DNA from: DASXRC01 sp036506495
GTDB taxonomy: Bacteria > Actinomycetota > Actinomycetes > Mycobacteriales > Micromonosporaceae
Assembly: GCA_036506495.1 (NCBI GenBank)
Contig: DASXRQ010000232.1
Location: 62,001-126,000 of the forward strand
DNA length: 64,000 nt
Direction of reading: 5' to 3'
This document shows positions 7,813-17,091 of this stretch, piece by piece. The notes under the pieces are model-generated. The model was not told the DNA's origin. It did no database searches and worked only from the letters and a program-made list of their open reading frames with translations. Both the position numbers and the translations under genes were made by a program. How positions within the stretch are numbered: the first letter of the stretch is position 1; each line of letters begins with the position of its first letter.

Positions 7813-9114
7813 CTACGACCGTGCCACCAGCGACTGCGCCGGTAGGCCGCGGATCGACGCGTCCAGCACCTGTGCGGTGTGCGCCAGGCCGATCGTGCCC
7901 CCGGCGCGGCGTACCGACGAGGCGACCTGCATAAGACAGCCCGGGTTCGCGGTCACGAGGAGGTCCGCGCCGGTCGCGAGCACGTCCCGAGCCTTGCGGT
8001 CGCCGAGCTGGCGGGCCGGCTCCGGGTTCAGCACATTCCACACGCCGGCGGAGCCGCAGCAGATCTCCGAGTCGGCTATCTCGCGTAGCACGAGCTCGGG
8101 GATGTCGCCGAGCAACCGCCGTGGCTGGGCCCGCACCCCCTGGGCGTGCGCGAGGTGGCAGGCGTCGTGGTACGCCGCGGTCACCGGCAGCGGGTGGCGC
8201 GGCGCGACCGGGCCGAGCTCGACGAGCATCTCGGACAGGTCGCGCACCTTCGCGGCGAGCGCCGCGGCCTTGTCCGCGTACGCGGGATCGTCGCGCAGCA
8301 GCTCGCCATACTCCTTCATCGAGGAGCCGCAGCCGGCCGCGTTGACGACGAGGTAGTCCACGCCGGCGTCGACAAATGTGTCGATGAGTGCGCGGGCGAA
8401 CCGCTGTGCCTCGGCTTCGCGTCCATTGTGCACACTTAGCGCGCCGCAACAGCCCTGGCCGCGGGGGAGCACCACCTCGCAGCCCTCCGCGGCCAGCACC
8501 CGGGCCGTGGCGGCGTTGACGTCGGGGAAGAACGCGCGCTGCACGCAGCCGGTCAGCATGCCCACGACCGCCCGGCGCGGCCCGGTCGCGGGGATCCGCG
8601 CCGGTAGCCGTTCGGGGCGGCCGAGCCGGGGCGCGAGCGACTCGAGCGTGGCCAGCGTGGGTGCGCGCTCTAGCACCCCGGTGCGCCCCACGAGCCGCTG
8701 GGCGCCGCTGGCCCGATACGCGCGCAGGGGTCCGCGCAGCAGCCGCAGCCGACGAGGGTACGGGAACAGCCCGAAGATCGCGCCGCGGAGCAGACGCTCG
8801 CGCACGGTCCGGCGGTGGAGGCGCTCGACCTGCTGGCGGGTGTCCTCGATGAGTCGGTTGTACTGCACGCCGGACGGGCAGGCGGTCACGCACGCCATGC
8901 AGCCGAGGCAGCGGTCGAAATGCACCACCATGGAGTCGGTCATCGGCTCCCCGCCGCGCAGACCCTGCTCCATCAGGTAGACCCGCCCGCGTGGTGAATC
9001 CATCTCCTCGCCCCAGAGCACGTAGGTGGGGCAGGTCGGCAGGCAGAAGCCACAGTGGACACAGTCGTCCACGAGGTCGAGCCGTGGTGGGTGGTGGTCG
9101 TCGAACGCGGTCAC
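7813..9114 (-). CDS. glcF: Glycolate oxidase iron-sulfur subunit
   Basis: A 433-residue GlcF-type protein. Two [4Fe-4S] motifs lie in the first 80 residues (CVHCGFCLPTCP and CLGCMACVTACP). Two CCG domains follow, one with GQGCCGALSVHNG and a second with DACHLAHAQG and ICCGSAG. It passes electrons from the flavin subunits to the respiratory chain during oxidation of glycolate or D-lactate. The GTG start lies one base after the glcE stop with GGAGG just upstream. It is the last gene of the aceB-glcD-glcE-glcF run and converges on ptsI. Confidence 0.9.
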   Translation of the reverse strand: MTAFDDHHPPRLDLVDDCVHCGFCLPTCPTYVLWGEEMDSPRGRVYLMEQGLRGGEPMTDSMVVHFDRCLGCMACVTACPSGVQYNRLIEDTRQQVERLHRRTVRERLLRGAIFGLFPYPRRLRLLRGPLRAYRASGAQRLVGRTGVLERAPTLATLESLAPRLGRPERLPARIPATGPRRAVVGMLTGCVQRAFFPDVNAATARVLAAEGCEVVLPRGQGCCGALSVHNGREAEAQRFARALIDTFVDAGVDYLVVNAAGCGSSMKEYGELLRDDPAYADKAAALAAKVRDLSEMLVELGPVAPRHPLPVTAAYHDACHLAHAQGVRAQPRRLLGDIPELVLREIADSEICCGSAGVWNVLNPEPARQLGDRKARDVLATGADLLVTANPGCLMQVASSVRRAGGTIGLAHTAQVLDASIRGLPAQSLVARS

Positions 9115-9115
9115 C

Positions 9116-10354
9116 TCAGATCCCTCCCACGAATCGGCCCGGGGCGAACCGCCCGTCGGGATCGAACTGGTCCTTGACCCGGCGCATCAGCTCCAGCCCG
9201 GGCACCGGACCCCACAGGTCGACGCGTTCGCGGACGGCGGGCGGCGCGGTGAGCACGACCGCGTGCCCGCCGGCGTCGTGCGCCGCCGAGCGGAGATCGT
9301 CGACAACCGCGGCCACTGTGTTCGCGTCGGTGGCCGCCGGCATACCGGCGTACAGGACGCCGGTGCCCGCCGACCCGCGCAGCGCGAGCGGCGCGCCGTG
9401 CCGGGCCCGGGCGGCCAGGCCGGCGGCGAGCAGTGCCGGCACCCGCGACAATGCCGCGGTCAGCTTCAGTCCGGTGTCGCCCTGGCCCCACGGGTACGCC
9501 GCCCACCACGCCGGCACGGCCTCGGTCGTGAGCTGTTCGCCGAGTAGCGTCCGGGCCGCCGCGGTTCGCTCCGACACCCCCTGCGGTACGCCCGTGAGGA
9601 GCATCGCTAGCTCCAGCCCGCCTTCGGCCGGTGCGTCCACCTCCAGCGCGCCCGGCACGAGCTGTGCGCCGAGCACGGCCGCGACGAGCATGCCCACCTC
9701 GTCCGGGCCGTCGACCGGGCGCGTCAGCACCGCGGTGGCGGGCGGCGTCGGGTGCAGGCGGAACGCGCACTCGGTGATGAGCCCGAGCGTGCCGTACGAG
9801 CCGGCGATGAGCTTGCACAGGTCGTACCCGGCGACGTTCTTCACGACCTTGCCGCCGGCACGGGCCACGACCCCGTCGGGGCGCACGATCGTGATCCCGA
9901 TGAGGAGGTCGCGCACCGTGCCGTACGCCATCCGGCGCGGGCCGCTCGTGCCGACCGCGACGGTCCCACCGACGGTCGCCCCCGGGAACGGGGCGTCCAA
10001 CGCGAGCTGCTGGCCGGCTGTCGCCAGCTTGGTCTGCAGGTCGGACACTGGCGTGCCGGCACGCACGACCACGATGAGGTCACCGGCCGCGTGCTCCACG
10101 ACGCCGGCGAGCCGGCCGGTGTCGAGCACGAGGTCGAGCTTGCGCGGCGGATGCCCCCAGTCCTCCTTCGTGCCCGCACCGCGTACCACTATGGACAGAC
10201 CGCGAGCGGCGGCGGCACGGACGACGGCGCCGGCCTGCTCGGTGGAGCTCGGCGCCGCGACGAACCGCGCCGGTACGCCGGCGACGGCGTCCCGGTCGCC
10301 CGCCGGGCGGACGGCGTCACCGACCGCGGCGCGCAGCGCGTCGAGCGTGTCCAC
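9116..10354 (-). CDS. glcE: Glycolate oxidase FAD-binding subunit GlcE
   Basis: A 412-residue FAD-binding oxidase subunit. The PCMH-type FAD domain spans about residues 20-190, with VVRGAGTKEDWG, VSDLQTKLA and the KVVKNVAGYDLCKLI segment typical of GlcE. The GTG start at 10354 was chosen because it follows the glcD stop by two bases and has GGAGG about ten bases upstream; longer in-frame versions run into glcD. It partners with GlcD and GlcF in membrane-linked glycolate dehydrogenase. Confidence 0.88.
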   Translation of the reverse strand: MDTLDALRAAVGDAVRPAGDRDAVAGVPARFVAAPSSTEQAGAVVRAAAARGLSIVVRGAGTKEDWGHPPRKLDLVLDTGRLAGVVEHAAGDLIVVVRAGTPVSDLQTKLATAGQQLALDAPFPGATVGGTVAVGTSGPRRMAYGTVRDLLIGITIVRPDGVVARAGGKVVKNVAGYDLCKLIAGSYGTLGLITECAFRLHPTPPATAVLTRPVDGPDEVGMLVAAVLGAQLVPGALEVDAPAEGGLELAMLLTGVPQGVSERTAAARTLLGEQLTTEAVPAWWAAYPWGQGDTGLKLTAALSRVPALLAAGLAARARHGAPLALRGSAGTGVLYAGMPAATDANTVAAVVDDLRSAAHDAGGHAVVLTAPPAVRERVDLWGPVPGLELMRRVKDQFDPDGRFAPGRFVGGI

Positions 10355-10356
10355 CG

Positions 10357-11832
10357 TCAGAACACCTCCGCCACGCCCGCCTCCTGCAGCGGGTGCGCGC
10401 CCCGGTGCCGGCCGGGAACCTCTCCACACAGCCGCGGCGTCGGGAAGACCTTGCCCGGGTTGGACAGCCCGTCCGGGTCGAACGCGCAGCGGACGAGCTG
10501 CATCGTGTCCAGGTCGTCGTCGGAGAACATGCGCGGCATGTATTTCGCCTTGTCCATGCCGACCCCGTGCTCACCCGTGATCGAGCCGCCGTGCTCGATG
10601 CACAGGTCGAGGATCGCGCCGGAGACCTCCTCGGCCCGCTCCGCCTGGCCCTCGACGGCGTCGTCGAAGAGCACGAGCGGGTGCAGGTTGCCGTCACCGG
10701 CGTGGAACACGTTCGCCACGCGTACGCCGGTCCGTTCCGACAGCTCCGCGATGCGACGCAGCACCTCGGGCAGGGCGGTGCGCGGGATCACGCCGTCCTG
10801 GACGATGTAGTCCGGGCTGATCCTGCCCACCGCCGCGAACGCGGACTTGCGGCCCTTCCAGAACAGTGCGCGTTCCGCGTCATCGCGGGCTATCCGGATC
10901 TCGAACGCGCCGTTGTCCCGGCACAACCGCTCCGCGTGCTCGAACTGGGCGTCGACCTCGGACGCGGGGCCGTCCAGCTCGACGATGAGGACCGCACCCG
11001 CGCCGTCTGGATATCCACAGTGGACGGCCGCCTCGGCCGCCTCGATGGCGAGCGCGTCCATCATCTCGATGGCGGCCGGCACCACGCCCGCGCCGATGAT
11101 GGCCGACGTGGCGGCGCCCGCCTCGTCGGTCGATCGGAATCCGGCGAGCAGCGTGCTCACCGCCTCGGGCAGGCGCACCAGGCGTACCGTCACCTCGGTG
11201 GCGATGCCCAGCGTCCCCTCGGAGCCGACGAACGCGCCGAGCAGGTCGTAGCCGGGCGGGTCCGGCGCGCGCCCGCCGAGCCGGACCAGGTCGCCGTCCG
11301 GCGTCACGACCTGCAGGCCGGTGACGTGGTTGGTGGTGAAGCCGTACTTGAGGCAGTGCGCGCCGCCGGAGTTCTCCGCGACGTTGCCGCCGATCGAGCA
11401 GATCTGCTGGCTCGACGGGTCCGGCGCGTAGTAGTAGCCGTGCGGGGTCGCAGCCTTCGTCACCTGCAGGTTGATGACGCCGGGTTCGACGACGGCCCGC
11501 TCGTCCGCGGACGCGACCTCGATGATGTGGCGCATCTGCGCGGTCACGATGAGCACTCCGTCGGCGTGCGGCAGGGCCCCGCCCGACAGCCCGGTGCCGG
11601 AGCCGCGGGCCACGAACGGCACGCCGGCGTCCGCGCAGGCGGTCACAACGGCGGCGACCTGCTCGGCGGTGTGCGGCAGAGCGACGAGGGCTGGGATCAC
11701 CTTGTACTGTGCGAGGCCGTCGCACTCGTACGTGCGCAGTTCCTGCCGGTCGGTGATGACCTGCGCCGGGGTCAGCTCGGTGCGCAGGCGCCCGGCGAGC
11801 GCGTCGATGCGGGTGGGTGCGTCGGTGGTCAT
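10357..11832 (-). CDS. glcD: Glycolate oxidase catalytic FAD subunit GlcD
   Basis: A 491-residue FAD-linked oxidase of the GlcD/D-lactate dehydrogenase family. The FAD-binding domain shows FVARGSGTGLSGGALP (about residues 73-88) and NVAENSGGAHCLKYG. The C-terminal domain has the family motifs FHAGDGNLHPL and SITGEHGVGMDKAKY. It oxidises glycolate (or a related 2-hydroxy acid) to glyoxylate. It lies 13 bases after the malate synthase gene, which consumes glyoxylate, so glycolate is the best substrate guess. A GGGAGGG ribosome site precedes the ATG. Confidence 0.9.
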   Translation of the reverse strand: MTTDAPTRIDALAGRLRTELTPAQVITDRQELRTYECDGLAQYKVIPALVALPHTAEQVAAVVTACADAGVPFVARGSGTGLSGGALPHADGVLIVTAQMRHIIEVASADERAVVEPGVINLQVTKAATPHGYYYAPDPSSQQICSIGGNVAENSGGAHCLKYGFTTNHVTGLQVVTPDGDLVRLGGRAPDPPGYDLLGAFVGSEGTLGIATEVTVRLVRLPEAVSTLLAGFRSTDEAGAATSAIIGAGVVPAAIEMMDALAIEAAEAAVHCGYPDGAGAVLIVELDGPASEVDAQFEHAERLCRDNGAFEIRIARDDAERALFWKGRKSAFAAVGRISPDYIVQDGVIPRTALPEVLRRIAELSERTGVRVANVFHAGDGNLHPLVLFDDAVEGQAERAEEVSGAILDLCIEHGGSITGEHGVGMDKAKYMPRMFSDDDLDTMQLVRCAFDPDGLSNPGKVFPTPRLCGEVPGRHRGAHPLQEAGVAEVF

Positions 11833-11845
11833 GGCCGCCCTCCCA

Positions 11846-13417
11846 TCACGGCATCCGCTCGTACGCGGGCAGGGTCAGGAAGTCCACGAAGTCGTCCGCG
11901 ACGGCGACCTCCATGAAGAGCGCCCGCGCGGCGGCGTAATCGGCGGGGTCGCCGCCCAACGCGGCGATCTCCTCGTCCGCGATGCGCTCGACGAGCTCGC
12001 GGGTCACCAGGTGACCGGAGTCGTCGAGCGTGACATCGTTGTGCAGCCACTGCCACACCTGCGATCGGGAGATCTCCGCGGTGGCGGCGTCCTCCATCAG
12101 GTTGAAGATCGCCACCGCGCCGGTGCCGCGCAGCCACGACGCGAGGTACTGGATGCCGACCGACACCGCGTTGCGCAGGCCCGCCTCGGTGTGTTGGCCG
12201 GGGGTATCCCGGACGGCGAGCAGCTGCGCGGCGGTCACCGTGACCTCGTCGCGGGTCTTATCGAGCTGGTTCGGCCGGTCGCCGAGCACGCCGTCGAACA
12301 CCTCCCGGCAGATCGGCACGAGGTCGGGATGCGCCACCCACGATCCGTCGAAGCCGTCGTTGACCTCCCGGTTCTTGTCGTCGCGCACCTTGGCGAGCGC
12401 GACCTCGTTGACCTGCGGGTCGCGGCGGCTGGGGATGAACGCGGCCATCCCGCCAATCGCGTGCGCGCCGCGCTTGTGGCAGGTCCGCACGAGCAGGTCG
12501 GTGTACGCCCGCATGAACGGCGCCGTCATCGTGACCGCGTTCCGGTCGGGCAGGAGGAAGTCGCGGCCCCTGGTGCGGAACTTCTTGATGACGCTGAACA
12601 TAAAGTCCCAACGGCCCGCGTTGAGCCCGGCGGAGTGCTCACGCAGCTCGTAGAGGATCTCCTCCATCTCGAACGCGGCGGGGAACGTCTCGATGAGCAC
12701 GGTCGCCCGGATGGCGCCGCGTGGCAGGTCCAGCCGCTCCTCGGCGTGCGTGAACACGTCGTTCCACAGCCGGGCCTCGAGGTGGCTCTCCATCTTCGGC
12801 AGGTAGAAGTACGGACCCGAGCCGCGGTCGAGCTGGCGGCGCCCGCAGTGGAACACGTAGAGCGCGAAGTCGACCAGGCCGCCGGCGAGCCGTTCGTCGT
12901 CGACCAGCAGGTGCTTCTCGGTCAGGTGCCAACCACGTGGCCGGAACACAATCGTGGGCAACTCGCCCTCGGTGAGCGCGTAGCTCTTGCCCTCCGGGGA
13001 GCTGAACGTCAGCGTGCGATCGATCGCGTCGCGCACGTTGAGCTGCCCGGAGACGACGTTCTCCCACAGCGGAGTGTTCGCGTCCTCGTGGTCGGCGAGC
13101 CAGACCTTCGCGCCGGAGTTGAGCGCATTGATGGTCATTTTCCCGTCGGTCGGCCCCGTGATCTCTACCCGACGGTCAACGAGCCCCGGCGCCGGCTCGG
13201 CGACCCGCCACGCGGCCTCGCGCACGTCCTTGGTCTCGTCGAGGAAGTCGAGCGTGCCGCCGTTGGACAGCTCGGCTTGCCGCTCCTCGCGCCGGGCGAG
13301 CAGCTCGCGCCGCCGGGCGTCGAAACGTCGGTGCAGGTCGGCCAGGAAGTCCAGCGCCTCCGGGGTGAGGATCTCGTCGAACCGGTCGTGCATCGGTCCG
13401 GTCACCTGAATGTTCAT
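11846..13417 (-). CDS. aceB: Malate synthase A
   Basis: A 523-residue malate synthase of the A type, which joins glyoxylate and acetyl-CoA to malate. Visible family segments include VWLADHEDANTP, LPKMESHLEARLW, a TVLIETFPAAFEMEEIL segment and WVAHPDLVPI. The ATG at 13417 has GGGAGG upstream at good spacing. In this operon it removes the glyoxylate made by GlcDEF, so glycolate carbon enters the TCA cycle. No isocitrate lyase is nearby, which fits glycolate use rather than the glyoxylate shunt. Confidence 0.93.
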   Translation of the reverse strand: MNIQVTGPMHDRFDEILTPEALDFLADLHRRFDARRRELLARREERQAELSNGGTLDFLDETKDVREAAWRVAEPAPGLVDRRVEITGPTDGKMTINALNSGAKVWLADHEDANTPLWENVVSGQLNVRDAIDRTLTFSSPEGKSYALTEGELPTIVFRPRGWHLTEKHLLVDDERLAGGLVDFALYVFHCGRRQLDRGSGPYFYLPKMESHLEARLWNDVFTHAEERLDLPRGAIRATVLIETFPAAFEMEEILYELREHSAGLNAGRWDFMFSVIKKFRTRGRDFLLPDRNAVTMTAPFMRAYTDLLVRTCHKRGAHAIGGMAAFIPSRRDPQVNEVALAKVRDDKNREVNDGFDGSWVAHPDLVPICREVFDGVLGDRPNQLDKTRDEVTVTAAQLLAVRDTPGQHTEAGLRNAVSVGIQYLASWLRGTGAVAIFNLMEDAATAEISRSQVWQWLHNDVTLDDSGHLVTRELVERIADEEIAALGGDPADYAAARALFMEVAVADDFVDFLTLPAYERMP

Positions 13418-13443
13418 GGTGGCGCCTCCCTTTCCCTTTGAAC

Positions 13444-13863
13444 CTAGGCCGTTCCGAGCGGCGGCGAAACCGGCAGGACCTGGATCGTTTCGGTGTGCTC
13501 CCGCAGTGCCCGGCCGACCGTGCAATACCGCTCGTGCACGCGCCGGGCCACCGCGACGAACACCTCCGCGGCCTTCTCGTCGCCCGGGGGCAGCTCGACG
13601 TCGTACGCCGTGGTGATCGGCCCGAGCTTTGTCGGCGCCACCTTCTCGGCGTCGACCCGGATGGCGAGCCGCACGAGCCGCTGCCCCCGCTTCGCCGTCA
13701 ACGGCTCGACGGAGACGATCTCGCAGCCGCCGAGCGCGGCGAGCAGGAGCTCGACCGGCGAGAACACACCGTCCTGGTCGGACGAACCGATCGCGACGCG
13801 CGCGCCGCGGTCGTTGGTCGCCTCGAAGGCGCCGTCGGTGCGTACCACGTTCACGGTTGCCAT
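13444..13863 (-). CDS. OsmC-family protein
   Basis: A 139-residue OsmC/Ohr-fold protein. The conserved region SPVELLLAALGGCEIVSV carries one of the two reactive-Cys positions of the fold; the second lies in RYCTVGRALR near residue 121. Members reduce organic hydroperoxides, but many are of unknown function. The ATG at 13863 was chosen; a TATCAT element ends 7 bases upstream, so the mRNA may be leaderless. It lies 26 bases before aceB on the same strand and could be the first gene of the glycolate operon. Confidence 0.8.
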   Translation of the reverse strand: MATVNVVRTDGAFEATNDRGARVAIGSSDQDGVFSPVELLLAALGGCEIVSVEPLTAKRGQRLVRLAIRVDAEKVAPTKLGPITTAYDVELPPGDEKAAEVFVAVARRVHERYCTVGRALREHTETIQVLPVSPPLGTA

Positions 13864-13870
13864 GATCGCG

Positions 13871-13876
13871 ATGATA
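13871..13876 (-). promoter_or_regulatory. Candidate -10 element of the OsmC-aceB-glcDEF run
   Basis: Read on the minus strand this is TATCAT, seven bases before the ATG at 13863. The spacing suits a leaderless transcript. The upstream -35 region is poor. Confidence 0.4.
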
Positions 13877-14036
13877 CGGCGAGCCGACATTCTCAGCAGT
13901 TCGGAGCCCGCGGCCGACCGGATGGCACATTGACGGTCTTCTCACACCCGACCCGCCCGGTCCAGGTGGGCTCCGAACGCCTGCGTGACGGTGCGCCACG
14001 CACCGCTCATGTCCCAGCGGGCGGAAGGACCTCACC

Positions 14037-15722
14037 ATGTCAACCACTGCTTCCCGAGGGCGTCGGCGGCGACGCGCCCCGGCCGCGATCGCGGTCGCGG
14101 CCGTACTCGCCGGTGCGCTCTACGGATTCGCACCGATCGACGCGGGCGCCTCCAGCCACCGCGAGGCGCCGCTGACCGCCGCCGACCCGGCGGTCGACAA
14201 CACCGACCTGTACGCCTTCGTCAGCAAGGACCGACCGGGCTACGTCAACTTCGTGGCGAACTGGATCCCGTTCGAGGAGCCCAACGGGGGCCCGAACTTC
14301 TACCCGTTCGCCACCGACGCGAGCTACTACGTCAACGTCGACAACAACGGCGACGCCAGGCCTGACGCCCGGTTCCGCTGGACGTTCCGCACCCAGGACC
14401 GCCGCGGCACCGACACGTTCCTCTACAACAACGGGCCGGTCACCTCGCTCGACGACGAGAACCTGCTGGTCCGGCAGACGTACACGCTGGAGTCGTCGTT
14501 CAACGGTGCCCCGTTCAAGACCCGCATCTCCGGGGCCCCGGTCGCTCCGTCGCGGACCGGCCCGGCGTCCATGCCGGACTACGGCAAGCTGCGCGGCCAG
14601 GCGGTGGTCCAGCTGCCGGGCGGCTGGAAGATCTTCGCAGGCCAGGCCGACGACCCGTTCTTCCTCGATCTGCGCGTCTTCGACCTGCTCTACGGGGGCG
14701 ATCTGAGCGAGACCGGCCAGGACACGCTCGCCGGTTACAACGTCAACACGATCGTGCTGCAGGTGCCGTTCAAGGACGTGGCGCTCGGCGCTGACGCGGC
14801 GCGCAACCCGGTCATCGGCGTGTGGACGACCACGGACCGGCCGCGGGTGCGGATCACCGGCGGCGACTCGTACGGCGGACAGGTCCAGGTGTCCCGGCTC
14901 GGCAACCCGCTCGTCAACGAGGTCGTGGTGCCGAACGGGCTGAAGGACGCGTTCAACGCGTCGTCGCCCGACCGCGACGCGAAGAACCCCACGCTGGTCA
15001 GGCGGGTCACCGAGCCCGAAGTGCCGAAGCTGATCCAGGCAATCTACGGCATCCCGGCGCCCGCCACGCCGCGCAACGACCTGGCCGAGATCTTCCTGAC
15101 CGGCATCACCACCAAGGCGGGTGGACCGATCAAGGCGGACCTCAACTCGCAACTGAACAACGCCGACGTGTCGGCGTCCGGGTTCGTCCCGTCCGAGCAG
15201 CTCCGGCTCAACCTGGGCGTGCCCGTTGCCGGACAGCCCGACCGCCTCGGCGTGCTCGGCGGCGACCTGCAGGGCTTCCCGAACGGTCGACGGCTCACCG
15301 ACGACGTCGTGGACATCGAGCTGCAGGCACTCGTGGGTGCGGCCCAGACCGGCAAGCTGGTCGACGCGCTCGCCGCGGGGGACAAGGTCGACGCGAACGA
15401 CCAGGCCTTCGGCGCGGCGTTCCCGTATGTCGCGCTGCCCAACGGCGTCGGCGTGAACACCGCCGGCTCGGGCTCCGCGGCCGGCTCGGCGCCGTCCACA
15501 TCGGAGAAGCCGTCGGCGGAGGCGCCGGCCCCGTCGCTGACACCGGCGGGGTACGCCGGGAACGCCGACTCCGGCCAGGTGCCGATGGCGGTGGCGGTCT
15601 CCGCGGTTGGTACCGCCGGCGTGCTCGCGCTCGCGCTGCTGTTCCTCATCGGTTGGTGGCGTCGGCGGAGCCGTCCGGCACCGATCACACCCGGCTCCAC
15701 CGACCAAACACTCCAGTTGTAG
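14037..15722 (+). CDS. Exported DUF4331 protein with C-terminal membrane anchor
   Basis: A 561-residue protein. A basic N-terminus and hydrophobic segment (about residues 16-36) form a signal peptide. The mature part begins with the DUF4331 hallmark SSHREAPL, followed by DNTDLYAFVSKDRPG, and the domain fills about 38-470. A Ser/Pro/Ala-rich linker leads to a transmembrane helix near 520-540 (VGTAGVLALALLFLIGWW) and a short basic tail. It is therefore surface-exposed and anchored. AAGGAC precedes the ATG. The biochemical role of DUF4331 is not known. It heads an operon with a TPR protein and a NicO-type transporter. Confidence 0.85.
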   Translation: MSTTASRGRRRRRAPAAIAVAAVLAGALYGFAPIDAGASSHREAPLTAADPAVDNTDLYAFVSKDRPGYVNFVANWIPFEEPNGGPNFYPFATDASYYVNVDNNGDARPDARFRWTFRTQDRRGTDTFLYNNGPVTSLDDENLLVRQTYTLESSFNGAPFKTRISGAPVAPSRTGPASMPDYGKLRGQAVVQLPGGWKIFAGQADDPFFLDLRVFDLLYGGDLSETGQDTLAGYNVNTIVLQVPFKDVALGADAARNPVIGVWTTTDRPRVRITGGDSYGGQVQVSRLGNPLVNEVVVPNGLKDAFNASSPDRDAKNPTLVRRVTEPEVPKLIQAIYGIPAPATPRNDLAEIFLTGITTKAGGPIKADLNSQLNNADVSASGFVPSEQLRLNLGVPVAGQPDRLGVLGGDLQGFPNGRRLTDDVVDIELQALVGAAQTGKLVDALAAGDKVDANDQAFGAAFPYVALPNGVGVNTAGSGSAAGSAPSTSEKPSAEAPAPSLTPAGYAGNADSGQVPMAVAVSAVGTAGVLALALLFLIGWWRRRSRPAPITPGSTDQTLQL

Positions 15723-15780
15723 GTCATCCGGGCGCGCCGCGCGGTCTGCGCGGCGCGCCCGACCAGACCCGGGAGGGACC

Positions 15781-17091
15781 ATGCGACGACACCGGATGGT
15801 GCGGGCGACGATCGTGATCGTGGTCGTCGCGGCCGCGATCCTCTCGATCGGAGCGGCGTTCGGCCGGCAGTCCGGCCCGCCGCGCCAGGTCGCCGAGCGG
15901 GCGGCGTCGGGTCCGGCCGCCAGCGCGGACCCGATCGTGCGCGCCCAGGAGCGGCTCCGGCTCGTGCCCCGCGACTGGCGTACCTGGGCGGGACTGGCCG
16001 TGGCGTACCTGGAACGCGGCCGGACCACCGCGGACCCTGGCTACTACCCGAAGGCCCACGAGGCGGTACGCCGATCCCTCGCTCTCCGGCCCGACGGCAA
16101 CGCCGACGCGTTGGTCGCCCGCGGGGCGCTCGCCAACGCACGGCACGACTTCGCGGCGGCGCGCCGGGACGCGCTCGCGGCGATCCGGCTCAACGCGTAC
16201 GGGGCCGACGCGTACGCCGTGCTGGCCGACGCGGAAACCCAGCTCGGCCGCCCGACCGAGGCGACCGCCGCGGTCCAGCGCCTGCTCGACCTGCGGCCGG
16301 GCCTGTCCGCGTACGCTCGCGGCTCCTACGATCTTGAGCAGCGCGGTGCCCTCGCGGCCGCGACCGGCCTGATGCGGCGGGCGCTGGACGCGGCCATGAG
16401 CCCCGCCGACATCGCGTTCTGCCGCGGCCAGCTCGGCGACCTCGAGTGGCTGGCCGGGGACCTGTCTGGCGCGGCGGAGCAGTACGCCGCGGGCCTCGGC
16501 GCCGATCCGCGGGCCGTGTCGCTGCTGCGCGGGCGGGCCCGGGTCGCCGCCGCGTCCGGGCTACTGGACGCGGCCATCGCCAACTACGCCGACGTGACCC
16601 GACGCTCGCCCACCGTGGGCTATCTGCTGGAGTACGCCAGGGTGCTGCGCGCCGCCGGCCGCACCGGTGGGGCCGCCGGGCAGCTGGCGCTGGCGAACGA
16701 CGCGCAGCGCCTGTTCGTGGCGAACGGCGGTGTGGACGGGCTGACCGCGGCCGAGCTCGCGATCGAGGCGGGCCGCCCGTCCGACGCGGTCACCGCGGCC
16801 CGGGCGGAGTGGGCGCGACGCCGGCACGCCGACGTGGCCGACACCCTGGGCTGGGCACTGCACCTGGCGGGACGCGACGCCGAGGCGCTGCGGTACGCCC
16901 GACTGGCGGGCGCCCGCGGAGCGTTGTCGGCGACGTACGCGTACCACCTGGGCATGATCGAGCTGTCGCTCGGTCAGCGCCGCGCGGCCCGTGCGAATCT
17001 CGACCGCGCGCTCGGCCGCAACCCGGCGTTCTCGCCGATCGACGCGCCGATCGCGCGCAAGGCTCTGGCCGGCCTCGGGGGTGCGCGATGA
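15781..17091 (+). CDS. Membrane-anchored TPR-repeat protein
   Basis: A 436-residue protein with an N-terminal transmembrane helix (about residues 8-26). Repeated 34-residue helix pairs rich in Ala, Leu and Tyr follow and read as tetratricopeptide repeats, for example around RTWAGLAVAYLERGR, ADAYAVLADAETQLGR, and YAYHLGMIELSLGQR near the C-terminus. TPR arrays usually bind other proteins; here a partner may be the DUF4331 protein or the transporter. GGGAGG lies seven bases before the ATG. The stop overlaps the start of the next gene (ATGA). Confidence 0.82.
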   Translation: MRRHRMVRATIVIVVVAAAILSIGAAFGRQSGPPRQVAERAASGPAASADPIVRAQERLRLVPRDWRTWAGLAVAYLERGRTTADPGYYPKAHEAVRRSLALRPDGNADALVARGALANARHDFAAARRDALAAIRLNAYGADAYAVLADAETQLGRPTEATAAVQRLLDLRPGLSAYARGSYDLEQRGALAAATGLMRRALDAAMSPADIAFCRGQLGDLEWLAGDLSGAAEQYAAGLGADPRAVSLLRGRARVAAASGLLDAAIANYADVTRRSPTVGYLLEYARVLRAAGRTGGAAGQLALANDAQRLFVANGGVDGLTAAELAIEAGRPSDAVTAARAEWARRRHADVADTLGWALHLAGRDAEALRYARLAGARGALSATYAYHLGMIELSLGQRRAARANLDRALGRNPAFSPIDAPIARKALAGLGGAR

